From a virus, in IMG/VR virus record IMGVR_UViG_3300037010_001408, positions 1 through 46,739 of that record: a stretch of DNA of 46,739 nt; one strand, 5' to 3'. This document shows positions 18,555 to 28,500 of this stretch, piece by piece (positions within the stretch are counted from its first letter, which is position 1; every line of letters starts with the position of its first letter). The notes under the pieces were generated by a model. The model had not been told where the DNA came from and searched no databases. It was given only the letters and a program-made list of their open reading frames with translations. Both the position numbers and the translations under genes were made by a program.

Positions 18555-20549
18555 ATGAATTATTTATCACAATCATTTAGAAACTCTGATTTAGAAATTA
18601 AGAATCGTATTCTTAATAATCTTTTATATATGTACAAATCTAAAGGTACTATAAATTCATTACGAATGTTAATGGCTTGTTATGGTGTACCTGAACATAT
18701 GTTAAAGATTAGAGAGTTTGGTAATTCACATGCCGCTATTAAAAATTTTAGTAGAGAAAAAGTAACATATTATAAACATTATTTATACGGTCAAAATACA
18801 TCACAAAATATTGATTTTTATTTATCAGGTATAACGGATGTACATCAGTATACTATGTTATTCAAACCTGAATTAATGGAACATGGTGATATATTTACAT
18901 ATACTAATAGTGACGGTGATTTAATGTATACATTATCATGTCATAAAGAAAATGGTAATTATATATCATTCAAAAATACCATAACTGATGTAGATACATC
19001 AACAACAGTACAAAAGATATCATCACATATAAAATGGTATGAAGGTATTACTATTTTAATTGAAATAAATCAACCTGAAGATGGTAATGTTAATTTTTCG
19101 TATAGATATTTAGACCAACTTACACAAGATGTTGAATATATATCCGATAGTGGTGTAATTGCTAGTTCAGGTGGAAATGGTTTAATGGATGGTGCACATG
19201 TTATTATAAATTTATCACCACATTATGGTTTAGCAGAATTACGGTTATTTGCAGGTATATGTAATTTTGAAACACTAAATAAACATATAATGTTTCAAGA
19301 TTCTATATTATGTGAAGGTTATTTTAATAAAGATACGACTGCATTATTGGATAGATATTCATTAGATAAACCACAAGATTTACATTTAACTTCATCTATA
19401 TTTAATGATTCTACAAACAGTGATTATGCAGGTGAAGTTGCAATTGCAAATAATTTTACATCATCAATGTCATATCCTTATGGTTATCAATTAAAACCAT
19501 ATACCGCATTTATTGATTATCCTAATACATCTATTGCACAATTATCATCGGATAATATTCAAATAGTAAGTACAAATAATGATATAAATACATTAACACA
19601 ATTATCATATGATTCAAGTATTACTGATTTTTCAAATTCAATTACATCACTACCATATTTAGGTATATACCTATCACCAACTGATTTTATAAATGAAAAT
19701 ATAATAAAGAATTTGGCAATATCAAATTATGATGATTTACTTGCAGATCCCGCCGATTATTATTCTGATTCATATTATGCTCTAGATGAAATAAGAAAAC
19801 TATATATAAATAATTTTAATACAATTGATATTAAAGAATTTATTGATTATATTAATAATTTAGATCCTACAATGTATAGTGCATTAACTCAATTTATACC
19901 GTCAAGAGTTATTCCATTATTTGGTTTATTATTTGAACAATCTATGGTTGAACGAACAAAACCTAAACATATTAAACCAACTGCTCAATTATTAGATAAT
20001 TTTGTTGTTTTAGATACTAAACCTAAAAATAATATAGGTTATAATATAAATGATTCGTTTGGTTTAATTAGGACATCTATAAATGTACAAAGTGCATCAT
20101 ATAATGATATATCTAATATGTTACCTATAGGATTAAATATAAATTCATCATTTGATGTTGGAAATGATGTAAAAACAACAATAAAAATAAATGAAATTAA
20201 TAATACACAATATTTATTTATAAATGGTTTTATAAGCAATGTACTATCAGCAAGTATTGATGATACTCAATATTTTTCAACTTCTGCTGATTTTATGAAT
20301 ATTGGGTCAATGTATGTTGATATTGATACAAATGCAATAATATTTAATGATATTAGAAGATATGCAGAAAATCAAACATATACAACATCATATCCAAGTA
20401 AACATATTATAAGTAATAATTTTTACTTAGAAGGTGACAAACGAATGAGATTTACAGGATGCTTAAATGATGCATCAACGTCATATAATGGACAAAGTCC
20501 TATCATTGTAAATGATACATATGATACACAATTACCATTAATAAATTAA
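18555..20549 (+). CDS. Structural protein with lectin-like domain (second half of split protein)
   Basis: 664 residues, starting one base after the previous stop. It begins with RILNNLLYMYKSKGT, then MLMACYGVPEHMLKIREFG, a pattern I know from the middle of larger phage structural proteins. Residues about 75-245 read as a concanavalin/LamG-like sandwich (KWYEGITILIEINQP, then LAELRLFAG). Residues about 360-470 contain YLGIYLSPTDFINENIIKNL and YALDEIRKLYINNFN, then MYSALTQFIPSRVIPLFGLL. Likely a receptor-contacting or baseplate-peripheral protein; function is not proven by sequence. Confidence 0.65.
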   Translation: MNYLSQSFRNSDLEIKNRILNNLLYMYKSKGTINSLRMLMACYGVPEHMLKIREFGNSHAAIKNFSREKVTYYKHYLYGQNTSQNIDFYLSGITDVHQYTMLFKPELMEHGDIFTYTNSDGDLMYTLSCHKENGNYISFKNTITDVDTSTTVQKISSHIKWYEGITILIEINQPEDGNVNFSYRYLDQLTQDVEYISDSGVIASSGGNGLMDGAHVIINLSPHYGLAELRLFAGICNFETLNKHIMFQDSILCEGYFNKDTTALLDRYSLDKPQDLHLTSSIFNDSTNSDYAGEVAIANNFTSSMSYPYGYQLKPYTAFIDYPNTSIAQLSSDNIQIVSTNNDINTLTQLSYDSSITDFSNSITSLPYLGIYLSPTDFINENIIKNLAISNYDDLLADPADYYSDSYYALDEIRKLYINNFNTIDIKEFIDYINNLDPTMYSALTQFIPSRVIPLFGLLFEQSMVERTKPKHIKPTAQLLDNFVVLDTKPKNNIGYNINDSFGLIRTSINVQSASYNDISNMLPIGLNINSSFDVGNDVKTTIKINEINNTQYLFINGFISNVLSASIDDTQYFSTSADFMNIGSMYVDIDTNAIIFNDIRRYAENQTYTTSYPSKHIISNNFYLEGDKRMRFTGCLNDASTSYNGQSPIIVNDTYDTQLPLIN

Positions 20550-20572
20550 AAACATAATAAGGAAATTACATT

Positions 20573-21193
20573 ATGGGCTATATAGCAAATGATACATTAA
20601 CAATAGATGCTATCCTAACACGAAGAGGTCGTGAGTTGCTTTCACAAAGTAACTTTAAAATAACAAAATTTTCAGTTAGTGATGATGAAGTTGATTATAG
20701 ATTATATAATAATACATCAAATTCAGGTTCATCACATTATGCAGATGCTATAACAAGTATGCCTGTATTACAAGCAATTACCGATGAAACAAAATTAATG
20801 AAATATAAATTAGTTAATGCAAATAAAGGACAATATAAACAAGCTATCGTTTCTATAGGTGCAACAACTATAAGAGTTCCTGCAATTACAACATCTCATC
20901 CTACACCTTGGGCATTGCTTGAAGTTGTACCAAGTACATCAAATGGTAATAATGATACATACACAATGCAAATTTCAGATGATACTTATTTAGGATTATA
21001 TGATAATGAAGGTAATTTGAGTGGTAAATCATCAACAGGACCATCATTCATGTTAAGAGGTAAAACTCTACCAGCAGGTCAATCTTCAGTAACGGTTCAA
21101 GGAACAATAACTGGAAATGATGACGGTGGTGTAATTAATTTTTCAATTTTAGTATATGATAAATCATCACAAGCTGGTGATATTTTAGTTTAA
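20573..21193 (+). CDS. Conserved phage tail/baseplate protein
   Basis: 206 residues, ribosome binding site AATAAGGAAAT. The N-terminus ILTRRGRELLSQSNFKITKF followed by SVSDDEVDYRLYN and MPVLQAITDE is a recurring signature in large T4-like phages, always in structural regions in my recollection. The C-terminal 100 residues look like an immunoglobulin-like beta sandwich (YTMQISDDTYLGLYD, then SVTVQGTITG). Probably a tail or fibre component; the biochemical role is unknown. Gap from the previous gene is 23 bases with no promoter motif. Confidence 0.7.
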   Translation: MGYIANDTLTIDAILTRRGRELLSQSNFKITKFSVSDDEVDYRLYNNTSNSGSSHYADAITSMPVLQAITDETKLMKYKLVNANKGQYKQAIVSIGATTIRVPAITTSHPTPWALLEVVPSTSNGNNDTYTMQISDDTYLGLYDNEGNLSGKSSTGPSFMLRGKTLPAGQSSVTVQGTITGNDDGGVINFSILVYDKSSQAGDILV

Positions 21194-21210
21194 CACGGAG
21201 AAATATATAA

Positions 21211-22317
21211 ATGACAAATCCTAATATAAATAGTAATGGTACTTTACCATCACCTTTACCAGTAGTAAGATCAACAAACTTTAAAACATTGGATCCTGAT
21301 ACTGATGTTATTTACGGTACACCAACTAAAACATCATATGCTTTATGGGCAGCCGGTTCATTAGGTTTAATAAATACATTTACCGTAATTACAGGATCAT
21401 CTGAACATTATAGAAATATAACAATAACAGGTTCAACAAATTCATATGAATATTCAATTGCATTTGGACATGTTAATGGTAGTGGTTCAAATAATGCAGA
21501 AACGGCAAGTGGAATTTATTTCACAAAAACGGTTTATGACCAATTTAGAAATTTATTGCTAAGTTCACCAACATCATTATTTAATGATGGTGATAGTCCA
21601 ATGACATCAGTTTTATTCATTTCAATAAATAGAAATAATATTAAACAACGCCTTGACCCAGGTAATTGGGAATTACATTTATCTGGACTTATAACAGGTT
21701 CAGGTGCAGCTGGTAGTAAAACTATTAGTTTGATTGATAACAGTGGTGATTATACAAATACAAATAATGCATATGCATCACAATATCAAATAGTATCAGG
21801 TTCGAACGGTGTTGCATTTAATTCAGGTGGTTATGTTTATGGTTTAGTTTATCCTGATTATGGAATTATAGCATTAAATGCTAGCAAATTATTTTATTCT
21901 GCATCTGCAGATTGGCAAGCAGAAACAATTGCATCAAGCGGTAGTTCAAATACAAGTTGGTTGAACTTAGGAATTGCTGGACCTACTAGTGTTATTAAAG
22001 CATATAGTATGGATATGTTTTGTACTGCATCTTTAAGTGGTTCTTACTTTTCAGGTAGAAGTTTAGATACTGTTAACTCTCAATATTATTTCATTCGTAT
22101 AATGAATAAAGATTTTAACTATAGTGTTAATCCTTCATTCTTCACTGCATCTGGTGATTTATTATACAATGATTTTAATAGTGATCCTCATGTGTTTATG
22201 ACAAGTGTAGGATTGTATGATGATAATAATGAATTGTTAGCAATTGCAAAATTATCAAAACCAATCGAAAAAACATTCACAAAAGAAGCTACATTACAAA
22301 TTAGACTGGATTATTAA
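21211..22317 (+). CDS. Structural protein, paralogue of the next gene
   Basis: 368 residues, Ser/Gly/Asn-rich and beta-looking throughout. Its C-terminus (SVGLYDDNNELLAIAKLSKP, then an alternating-strand end LQIRLDY) is shared with the C-terminus of the 22317 gene. This 'GLYnd-NELLAiAK' element is one I recall from structural proteins of other T4-like phages. Ribosome binding site CACGGAGAAATA. The two genes overlap by one base. Likely subunits of the same tail appendage. Confidence 0.65.
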   Translation: MTNPNINSNGTLPSPLPVVRSTNFKTLDPDTDVIYGTPTKTSYALWAAGSLGLINTFTVITGSSEHYRNITITGSTNSYEYSIAFGHVNGSGSNNAETASGIYFTKTVYDQFRNLLLSSPTSLFNDGDSPMTSVLFISINRNNIKQRLDPGNWELHLSGLITGSGAAGSKTISLIDNSGDYTNTNNAYASQYQIVSGSNGVAFNSGGYVYGLVYPDYGIIALNASKLFYSASADWQAETIASSGSSNTSWLNLGIAGPTSVIKAYSMDMFCTASLSGSYFSGRSLDTVNSQYYFIRIMNKDFNYSVNPSFFTASGDLLYNDFNSDPHVFMTSVGLYDDNNELLAIAKLSKPIEKTFTKEATLQIRLDY

Positions 22318-23606
22318 TGATCTATAAATCTTTCGTTGGTGCTGATAAAATTGAAAATTATCAGCACTACGGATATAAAAGTCAACAATTTGTTTATACT
22401 GACTTTTTAATTACTGGAAGTGGTATGTATACCATATATGCGACACTACATCCTGAATTATCTATGTCAAATTTCAATCCTAATAATCCTAATTTCATTT
22501 CAAAAGCAATGTATAATAAAATTGCTACACAATATGAAATGAATGAATTGTTTACAAATCCAATTATTTCTGATATAGTATTACCACCTAATGATTCATC
22601 AATTGTTGGTTATAGAATGATATCTTTATCTCATGATGTAATTGGTGATGGTATAAAACCAGAATCAATAAGATTAACTATAAATGTTTCAGGTTCAGGA
22701 CTTGAGCCTTATGATGGCGGTGTAATACATTTATTTGATGATGGTAATAATAACATATACACTATGGATGCATTCAAAATATTATATGAAAGTGATTTTT
22801 ATAATAGTGTTAGTGAATGGATTCCATTAGATAAACAAAAATCATCAATTTCTTTAGATTCAAATAATGGTGCATTACGATTAAATGTTAACGCAACCGG
22901 TTCTACAAATCAAGGATTAAAAATACCAGATGAATTTATTGCTAACCTAAATACTTCATCATCGATGATACTTTCATTTGAATGCATGGCAACTGGTGAT
23001 TTTGTTGGTAAACAAATTAATAGTAATATTGGTTCTCCGGTATTATTAAGTGGTATGACAACCGCATCATTAGATAATATGTGGCAACGAAATGTATACT
23101 ATTTTAATAGTGGTTCAGCTGCATATTCATTTAATCTAAACTTCAGCGGTTCAACAATAAACAATGGTACATTTAGTATTAAAGATGTTACAATGTATTA
23201 TGCAAATGGTACTGCATCAGCCGATAGTATTTATGTAGGTAATGTTTCATATGAAAGTGGAATGATATGTTTATATGATAAAGTTGGACAAATACCTTAT
23301 GGTGATTATTTTGATAAATATAATAGTATTGTAGATTTTAAGTCTACTGTATTATGTTCTGAAAATAATTATATTATAAACATTCACCCAGGTGAGTTTA
23401 ATAAGTCAAACAATCCAACATCGGCAACATTTGATAATGAAACTGGAATATCGGATGATACATTTAATAATGAATATCCAACATTTATATCATGTATAGG
23501 ATTATATAATGATGTAAACGAATTATTGGCAATTGCAAAAGTTCCATACCCACTAGAAAAAAGTAAAAAGTTTCATACTACATTTGTGGTAAAATTAAAT
23601 TATTAA
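22317..23606 (+). CDS. Structural protein, paralogue of the previous gene
   Basis: 429 residues. The C-terminal 80 residues correspond to those of the previous gene: an NIHPGEFN element, CIGLYNDVNELLAIAKVPYP, and a terminal beta strand VVKLNY. The middle has a beta-sandwich flavour (LILSFECMATGDFVG-like region near 215-290, with LNLNFSGSTI) that could bind carbohydrate. The N-terminal 110 residues differ from the paralogue. Last structural gene before the nuclease-primase island. Confidence 0.65.
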   Translation: MIYKSFVGADKIENYQHYGYKSQQFVYTDFLITGSGMYTIYATLHPELSMSNFNPNNPNFISKAMYNKIATQYEMNELFTNPIISDIVLPPNDSSIVGYRMISLSHDVIGDGIKPESIRLTINVSGSGLEPYDGGVIHLFDDGNNNIYTMDAFKILYESDFYNSVSEWIPLDKQKSSISLDSNNGALRLNVNATGSTNQGLKIPDEFIANLNTSSSMILSFECMATGDFVGKQINSNIGSPVLLSGMTTASLDNMWQRNVYYFNSGSAAYSFNLNFSGSTINNGTFSIKDVTMYYANGTASADSIYVGNVSYESGMICLYDKVGQIPYGDYFDKYNSIVDFKSTVLCSENNYIINIHPGEFNKSNNPTSATFDNETGISDDTFNNEYPTFISCIGLYNDVNELLAIAKVPYPLEKSKKFHTTFVVKLNY

Positions 23607-23615
23607 AGGTTATAT

Positions 23616-24128
23616 ATGAAAACTAGGTCCGCAAAAAATAAAGGACGTCGTTTACAAGTGTTTGTACAAAACACACTAAGAGAAATATATTGTAATGAAA
23701 CAACTGAATTAATAGAAGAAGATATTGCATCTAATATTATGTCAGAAAATGGTGTTGATGTTAAATTAACTCCTGCCGCAAAAAAATATATTCCTATGGA
23801 TATTGAATGTAAGAATGTTGAAAACTTAAATATTTTTACAGCAATGGAACAGGCTACCGCAAATTGTAAAAATAACAGAATACCTGTTGTTATATTTAGT
23901 AGAAATAGATTTCCTGAGTTTATATGTTTTCCATATAATAAAATTTATGTATTAAATGAGAATGTAATACATAAAGAAATTAAGTCAGGAAATATCTGGT
24001 TACATGTACATAAAGATACTGATAGTTTTAGTTTTACAATGAAAAATAATATATATTATATTATGAATTATAAAAGCTTTTTAAAGAGGTTTTGTTCAAA
24101 TCCATATAAAATTACAGTCCAACAATAA
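23616..24128 (+). CDS. PD-(D/E)xK endonuclease-like protein
   Basis: 170 residues. The N-terminal KNKGRRLQ (7-14), then GVDVK with Asp48, DIECKN (62-67, the E-x-K pair Glu64/Lys66) and a helix with Gln79 match a known group of small phage nucleases of the restriction-endonuclease fold. Such proteins are thought to cut structured or foreign DNA during recombination and repair. Start follows AAAGGTTATAT. It heads the group nuclease, small ORF, primase and gp47-gp46, consistent with DNA metabolism. Substrate specificity cannot be inferred. Confidence 0.78.
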   Translation: MKTRSAKNKGRRLQVFVQNTLREIYCNETTELIEEDIASNIMSENGVDVKLTPAAKKYIPMDIECKNVENLNIFTAMEQATANCKNNRIPVVIFSRNRFPEFICFPYNKIYVLNENVIHKEIKSGNIWLHVHKDTDSFSFTMKNNIYYIMNYKSFLKRFCSNPYKITVQQ

Positions 24129-24280
24129 AAAGCATCTGGTCATCATCTGAGAGTGCCATTTATGCATTGATTTGGGATAGTTGTGGTTAATTTTAACAGA
24201 ACCTGAAAAATTATGATTTTTGTGAATATAATTTGTGAATATTACAATATATTTATTTTTAACAAATAATAGGTTATAAA
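24129..24280 (+). other. 152-base non-coding gap with direct repeat
   Basis: No ORF of useful length on either strand. Bases 24131-24200 are less AT-rich than the surroundings (for example CATCTGGTCATCATCTGAGAG), which is unusual here. An 11-bp direct repeat TTTGTGAATAT occurs at 24219-24229 and 24232-24242 (13-base spacing) immediately before the promoter motif at 24248. It may hold an operator or a small RNA. I see no strong terminator hairpin. Confidence 0.5.
24248..24257 (+). promoter_or_regulatory. Candidate phage promoter (TATATTTATT)
   Basis: TATATTTATT, followed by TTTAACAAATAATAGGTTATAAA and ATG 24281. Member of the six-site set. It would drive the small ORF, primase and gp47-gp46. 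Unlike the other copies it has the tandem TTTGTGAATAT repeat directly upstream, so it could be separately regulated. Confidence 0.55.
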
Positions 24281-24535
24281 ATGTACATACATACCACTCC
24301 AGTGTGGATAGAAAAATCAATAGGTATTGAACCCATAGCAGTTAATTATGATGGTGATATTATTGAATTTTTAGTACCTCATACATTTATATTAAATGAT
24401 AATCATATTTATGAATTAAAATATTATTTTAATTATGATAGATTGGAAATTTCTGCATTAATGAATGTTACGGATAATATATATTTGAAAATTACAATGC
24501 GTTCTAGAACGTTCAATTCAAGTGATTCGGAATAG
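24281..24535 (+). CDS. Hypothetical protein, 84 aa
   Basis: Start supported by AATAGGTTATAAA and by the promoter motif in the gap. Beta-rich small protein (VNYDGDIIEFLVPHTFIL, then YELKYYFNYDRLEISALM) without Cys and with a hydrophilic C-terminus. No family recognised. It precedes the primase by five bases, so it may be a replication accessory protein, but this is only positional. Confidence 0.6.
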   Translation: MYIHTTPVWIEKSIGIEPIAVNYDGDIIEFLVPHTFILNDNHIYELKYYFNYDRLEISALMNVTDNIYLKITMRSRTFNSSDSE

Positions 24536-24540
24536 TTTTT

Positions 24541-25515
24541 ATGTATGAAGTTCAATCACTCCTTGAAGCCGCTATAAATCAAAAAGGCATTCTTAAAGGA
24601 AATGAAGTTATGTTTTGGTGTCCAAAATGTAATAAGTCATTTTCTAATAAAAAGATGTCTATAAATATAAATCCAAAATCTCCAAAATATGGACATTGGC
24701 ATTGTTGGGTTTGTGAAAATGATAGCGGTACTCGTGGTAAACGAATTAAAACTTTTTTTGATTTATATAAAGTAGATCCTACATATTATCATAAGTTAGA
24801 TTATGATTATGTACAAAATAATGGTTCACCAAAAATACCAGATCATAGACAACGATTAGTAGTAAATTTACCTGCCGAATTTATATCACTTAAGAATCCA
24901 ACAAAAGGTGATACATATAAAATAGCTATGGCATATTTGAAAAAACGTAATATTACATATTCTGATATAATAAAATATAATTTAGGATATTGTGATGTAG
25001 GCCCATTTGCAAATATGATTATTATTCCATCATATGATTCATTTGGTAAATTGAATTATTTTGCTGGTAGATCATTAGAAAAATACACTCGCTTCAAATA
25101 CAAATATCCTGAGATTGATAAAAGTTCAATAGTATTTAATGAACTATTTATAAATTGGGATGAACCTGTGGTTTTGGTTGAAGGACCATTTGATTTTTTA
25201 GCAACTAAAATAAATACTATTGCATTATTAGGTAAAAGTATTTGTGATGATATGAAAGAACTGTTGGCTGAAAAACGTATAAAGGAAATATATTTATGTT
25301 TAGATTCGGATGCAATGAAAACTGCAATAAAGCATACTGAGTACTTTATTAAAAGAGGTATAAAAGTATACTTTATTGAACTTGATAAAAAGGATCCAAG
25401 TGAATTAGGATTTAATAAAATGAAAGAATATTTATTATCAGCAACACCGGTTGGTGTAAATGATTTTAGGAAAATGTTAATGCTCAAACTAAAGGCAACA
25501 AATAAGGTTAATTAA
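24541..25515 (+). CDS. 61: DnaG-type primase (T4 gp61-like)
   Basis: 324 residues. An N-terminal zinc finger (CPKC 27-30 with HCWVC 54-58), then a TOPRIM catalytic core: VLVEGPFDFLAT (Glu near 214) and YLCLDSDAM (Asp-x-Asp near 255-257), followed by KKDPSELG as in primases. It would make RNA primers for lagging-strand synthesis. Size is close to T4 gp61 (342). It overlaps the gp47-gp46 gene by one base. No helicase is fused; the gp41-type helicase is not in this window. Confidence 0.88.
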   Translation: MYEVQSLLEAAINQKGILKGNEVMFWCPKCNKSFSNKKMSININPKSPKYGHWHCWVCENDSGTRGKRIKTFFDLYKVDPTYYHKLDYDYVQNNGSPKIPDHRQRLVVNLPAEFISLKNPTKGDTYKIAMAYLKKRNITYSDIIKYNLGYCDVGPFANMIIIPSYDSFGKLNYFAGRSLEKYTRFKYKYPEIDKSSIVFNELFINWDEPVVLVEGPFDFLATKINTIALLGKSICDDMKELLAEKRIKEIYLCLDSDAMKTAIKHTEYFIKRGIKVYFIELDKKDPSELGFNKMKEYLLSATPVGVNDFRKMLMLKLKATNKVN

Positions 25516-28500
25516 TGGATTATATTAAATTAAATATAAAAAGAGATGTTAAAAAAATAATTCATCTTGCTGATATTCATATAAGACAATATAAAAGATA
25601 TGAAGAATATGAAGAAGTATTCAAGGAAATGCATAATGAAGTTAAAAAACATTATGATGAAAATACATTAATTGCCGTACTTGGAGATGTTGTTCATTCT
25701 AAAAATGAACTATCACCTGAGTTAGTTGAATTAACTGCTTATTTTCTAAAATCATTATCAGATATAGGTCCTACAATATTAGTTGCAGGAAATCACGATG
25801 CAAACCTTAATAATAAAAATAGAATAGATTCATTAACACCAATTGTTAATTTAATAAGTAATGATAATTTATTTTATTTAAGATCATCTGGACTATACAC
25901 GGTTGGTAATTTATGTTTTTCGGTTATGTCAGTTTTTGATGAAATGACTCATTATATAAAAGCTAAAGATATTGATGACAAATATGTAAAGATTGCATGT
26001 TATCATGGTCCTCTTAATGGTGTAAAGAATGATTCTAATTATACACTATCAGGTAAGATGACTAATATGTTTTTTACAGGATATGATTCGGTATTATTAG
26101 GAGATATACATAATAGACAAATAGTATCAAAAAAACCACTGATAGTTTACCCTGGTAGTTTATTATGCCAAAATTATGGTGAACATCCAACGGATCATGG
26201 ATTTGCTGTACATGATATTGATACTATGACATGTACATTTGTTGATGTTAAAAATGATTATAGTTATTATACAATAGATGTTGATGATTCTTTAGTTATA
26301 CCAAAAGTTAATATACAATCAAAACATCCAAGAATACGTGTTAGATTTAAAGATGTTAAGTTAGAATTGATTGCTGGAACTTTAGATGTTATAAAAAGAA
26401 CATATCATCCATCGGAATTAATATATGTTAAAAATAATACGGTAGCAAATAATTCAGTTTTTAGTAAAAATCAAATATCTGATATTTCAAATATTAAAAA
26501 TGTTGAAGTACAAAATAAATTTATACAACGTTTTCTAGATAAAAAATATAAATTATCTAAAGATATCGTTCAAGGCATATTGGATGTAAATCAAGAGACA
26601 AATGCTAATGTAAAGTTAGAAACATTCTTTAACACATCAATGTGGAATCTTTTAGAATTTCGTTGGTCAAACATGTTTTCTTTTGGTGAAGATAATTATA
26701 TTAACTTTACTGATATGAATGGTGTTTATGGTTTATTTGGTGCTAATGCTACAGGTAAAAGTAGTTTTAGTGAATCATTAGCTTTTGCATTATTTGATAA
26801 AACATCAAAAGAATCTAAAATGATTAATTTATTAAATGTTAGAAAACAATCTTTCAAATGTTCAATAACGTTGGAACATTGTGGTAAAAAATATTTAATA
26901 AGAAGGGTTGGTACAAAAAATAAAAAAGGTACCGCCTTAAAATATGAAATTGATTTTTTTGAATATGAAGGTGATAAATTAGTATCATTAAATGGTGAAG
27001 ATAAATGGGGTACCAATAGAAATATAAGATATATAATTGGTGACTTAGATGATTTCTTATTATCATCATATAGTGTACAAAATGATAATCTAGGATTTGT
27101 TAATAAATCAAATTCAGAAAGAAAAGATATATTATTAAAATTCTTAGGATTAAAAATATTTGACTTATTATTTGATATTGCAAATGTAAAGTTAAAAGAA
27201 TATAATGTATTATTACGTGACATTGATATTGATGCAATTTTAGATGATAAGTTAAAATTAGAAAAGCAAATAAGTATCATACAAAATGATATAGATAAAG
27301 CAAATGAATCTAGTATAAATGTACAACAACAAATAATAGATACTAAAGATAATATACTTAATACCCATAAAACTCTTATACAAATTAATGAAAATGAAAA
27401 TGTTATTGATACTATGCAAATTACAAATGATTTGGAAGCATCAAAGTCAAAATTAAGTTCATTGGAAATTCAATTAAAAGATAATGAAATTAAGATATTA
27501 AAATATAAAGAAGCATATGATATTGCTCAGGATGCTTTAGTTGATAAAGACATTATAATTAAAAAATATCAAGAATATTTAATTGATGAATCACAGTACA
27601 AATCGCTTAAAAAACAGCTTGATATTAATAAGATTGATTTAGATAAATTAGAAAAAGAAGTTGCAACCGTTCATGAACTAGAATATGATCCAAATTGTGA
27701 ATTTTGCCAAAAGAATTTTGGTTATCATTTTGATTCCGTTACATCAAATTATAAGTCACGTAAAGAACGTTATAACGATATGCAAAATGAATGTAATGAC
27801 GCATACACTCGTATGATTAGTCATGATAATATAGTTGACCAATACGGTACCGTTAATTCTATAATAGATAAAGTCCCAAGAATAACAAAGGAAATTTCAT
27901 TACTTAATGATTCAATTGCAGCTACTAAAGCAGCTATAATAAAACATGAAAAACAAATAATAGATTGGACAAATACTTTATCAGAATCAAAAGCAATTGC
28001 GGCAGCACAACTAAATAATAAGAATGCAAATGATAAAATAAAAATATTAGAAAATAGATTAAAAGATGAAGAGTCTAGACTAAATGTATTAAAGACTAAA
28101 GTCATGGATAGTCTAATGAAAATGAATCAAGTATCATCAAAAATAGATGATTATTCTAAAGATATTGATAAACATGCAAATATGGCCTTTAACAAAGAAT
28201 GTCAATCAATGTATTGTGATATTGTTAAAAGAGATGGTATACCTTATGAAATAATTTTAGATATCTTACCTCAAGTCGAAGTTGAAGTTAATAATATATT
28301 ATCACAGATTGTTGATTTTTCTTTACTTATATTACCTGATGAAAATAAAAACATCAATATTTATATAGTATACGATACGGAGCGCTATTGGAATCTTGAT
28401 CTTGGTAGTGGAATGGAAAAGTTTATTTCATCATTAGCATTAAGAATTGCATTAACAAATCTATCAAATTTACCAAGACCTAACTTCTTAATAATTGATG

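Noticed and set aside
26726-27280. 184-residue minus-strand ORF
   Set aside because: Lies wholly inside the gp46-like ATPase region with intact motifs on the + strand; no ribosome binding site or family.
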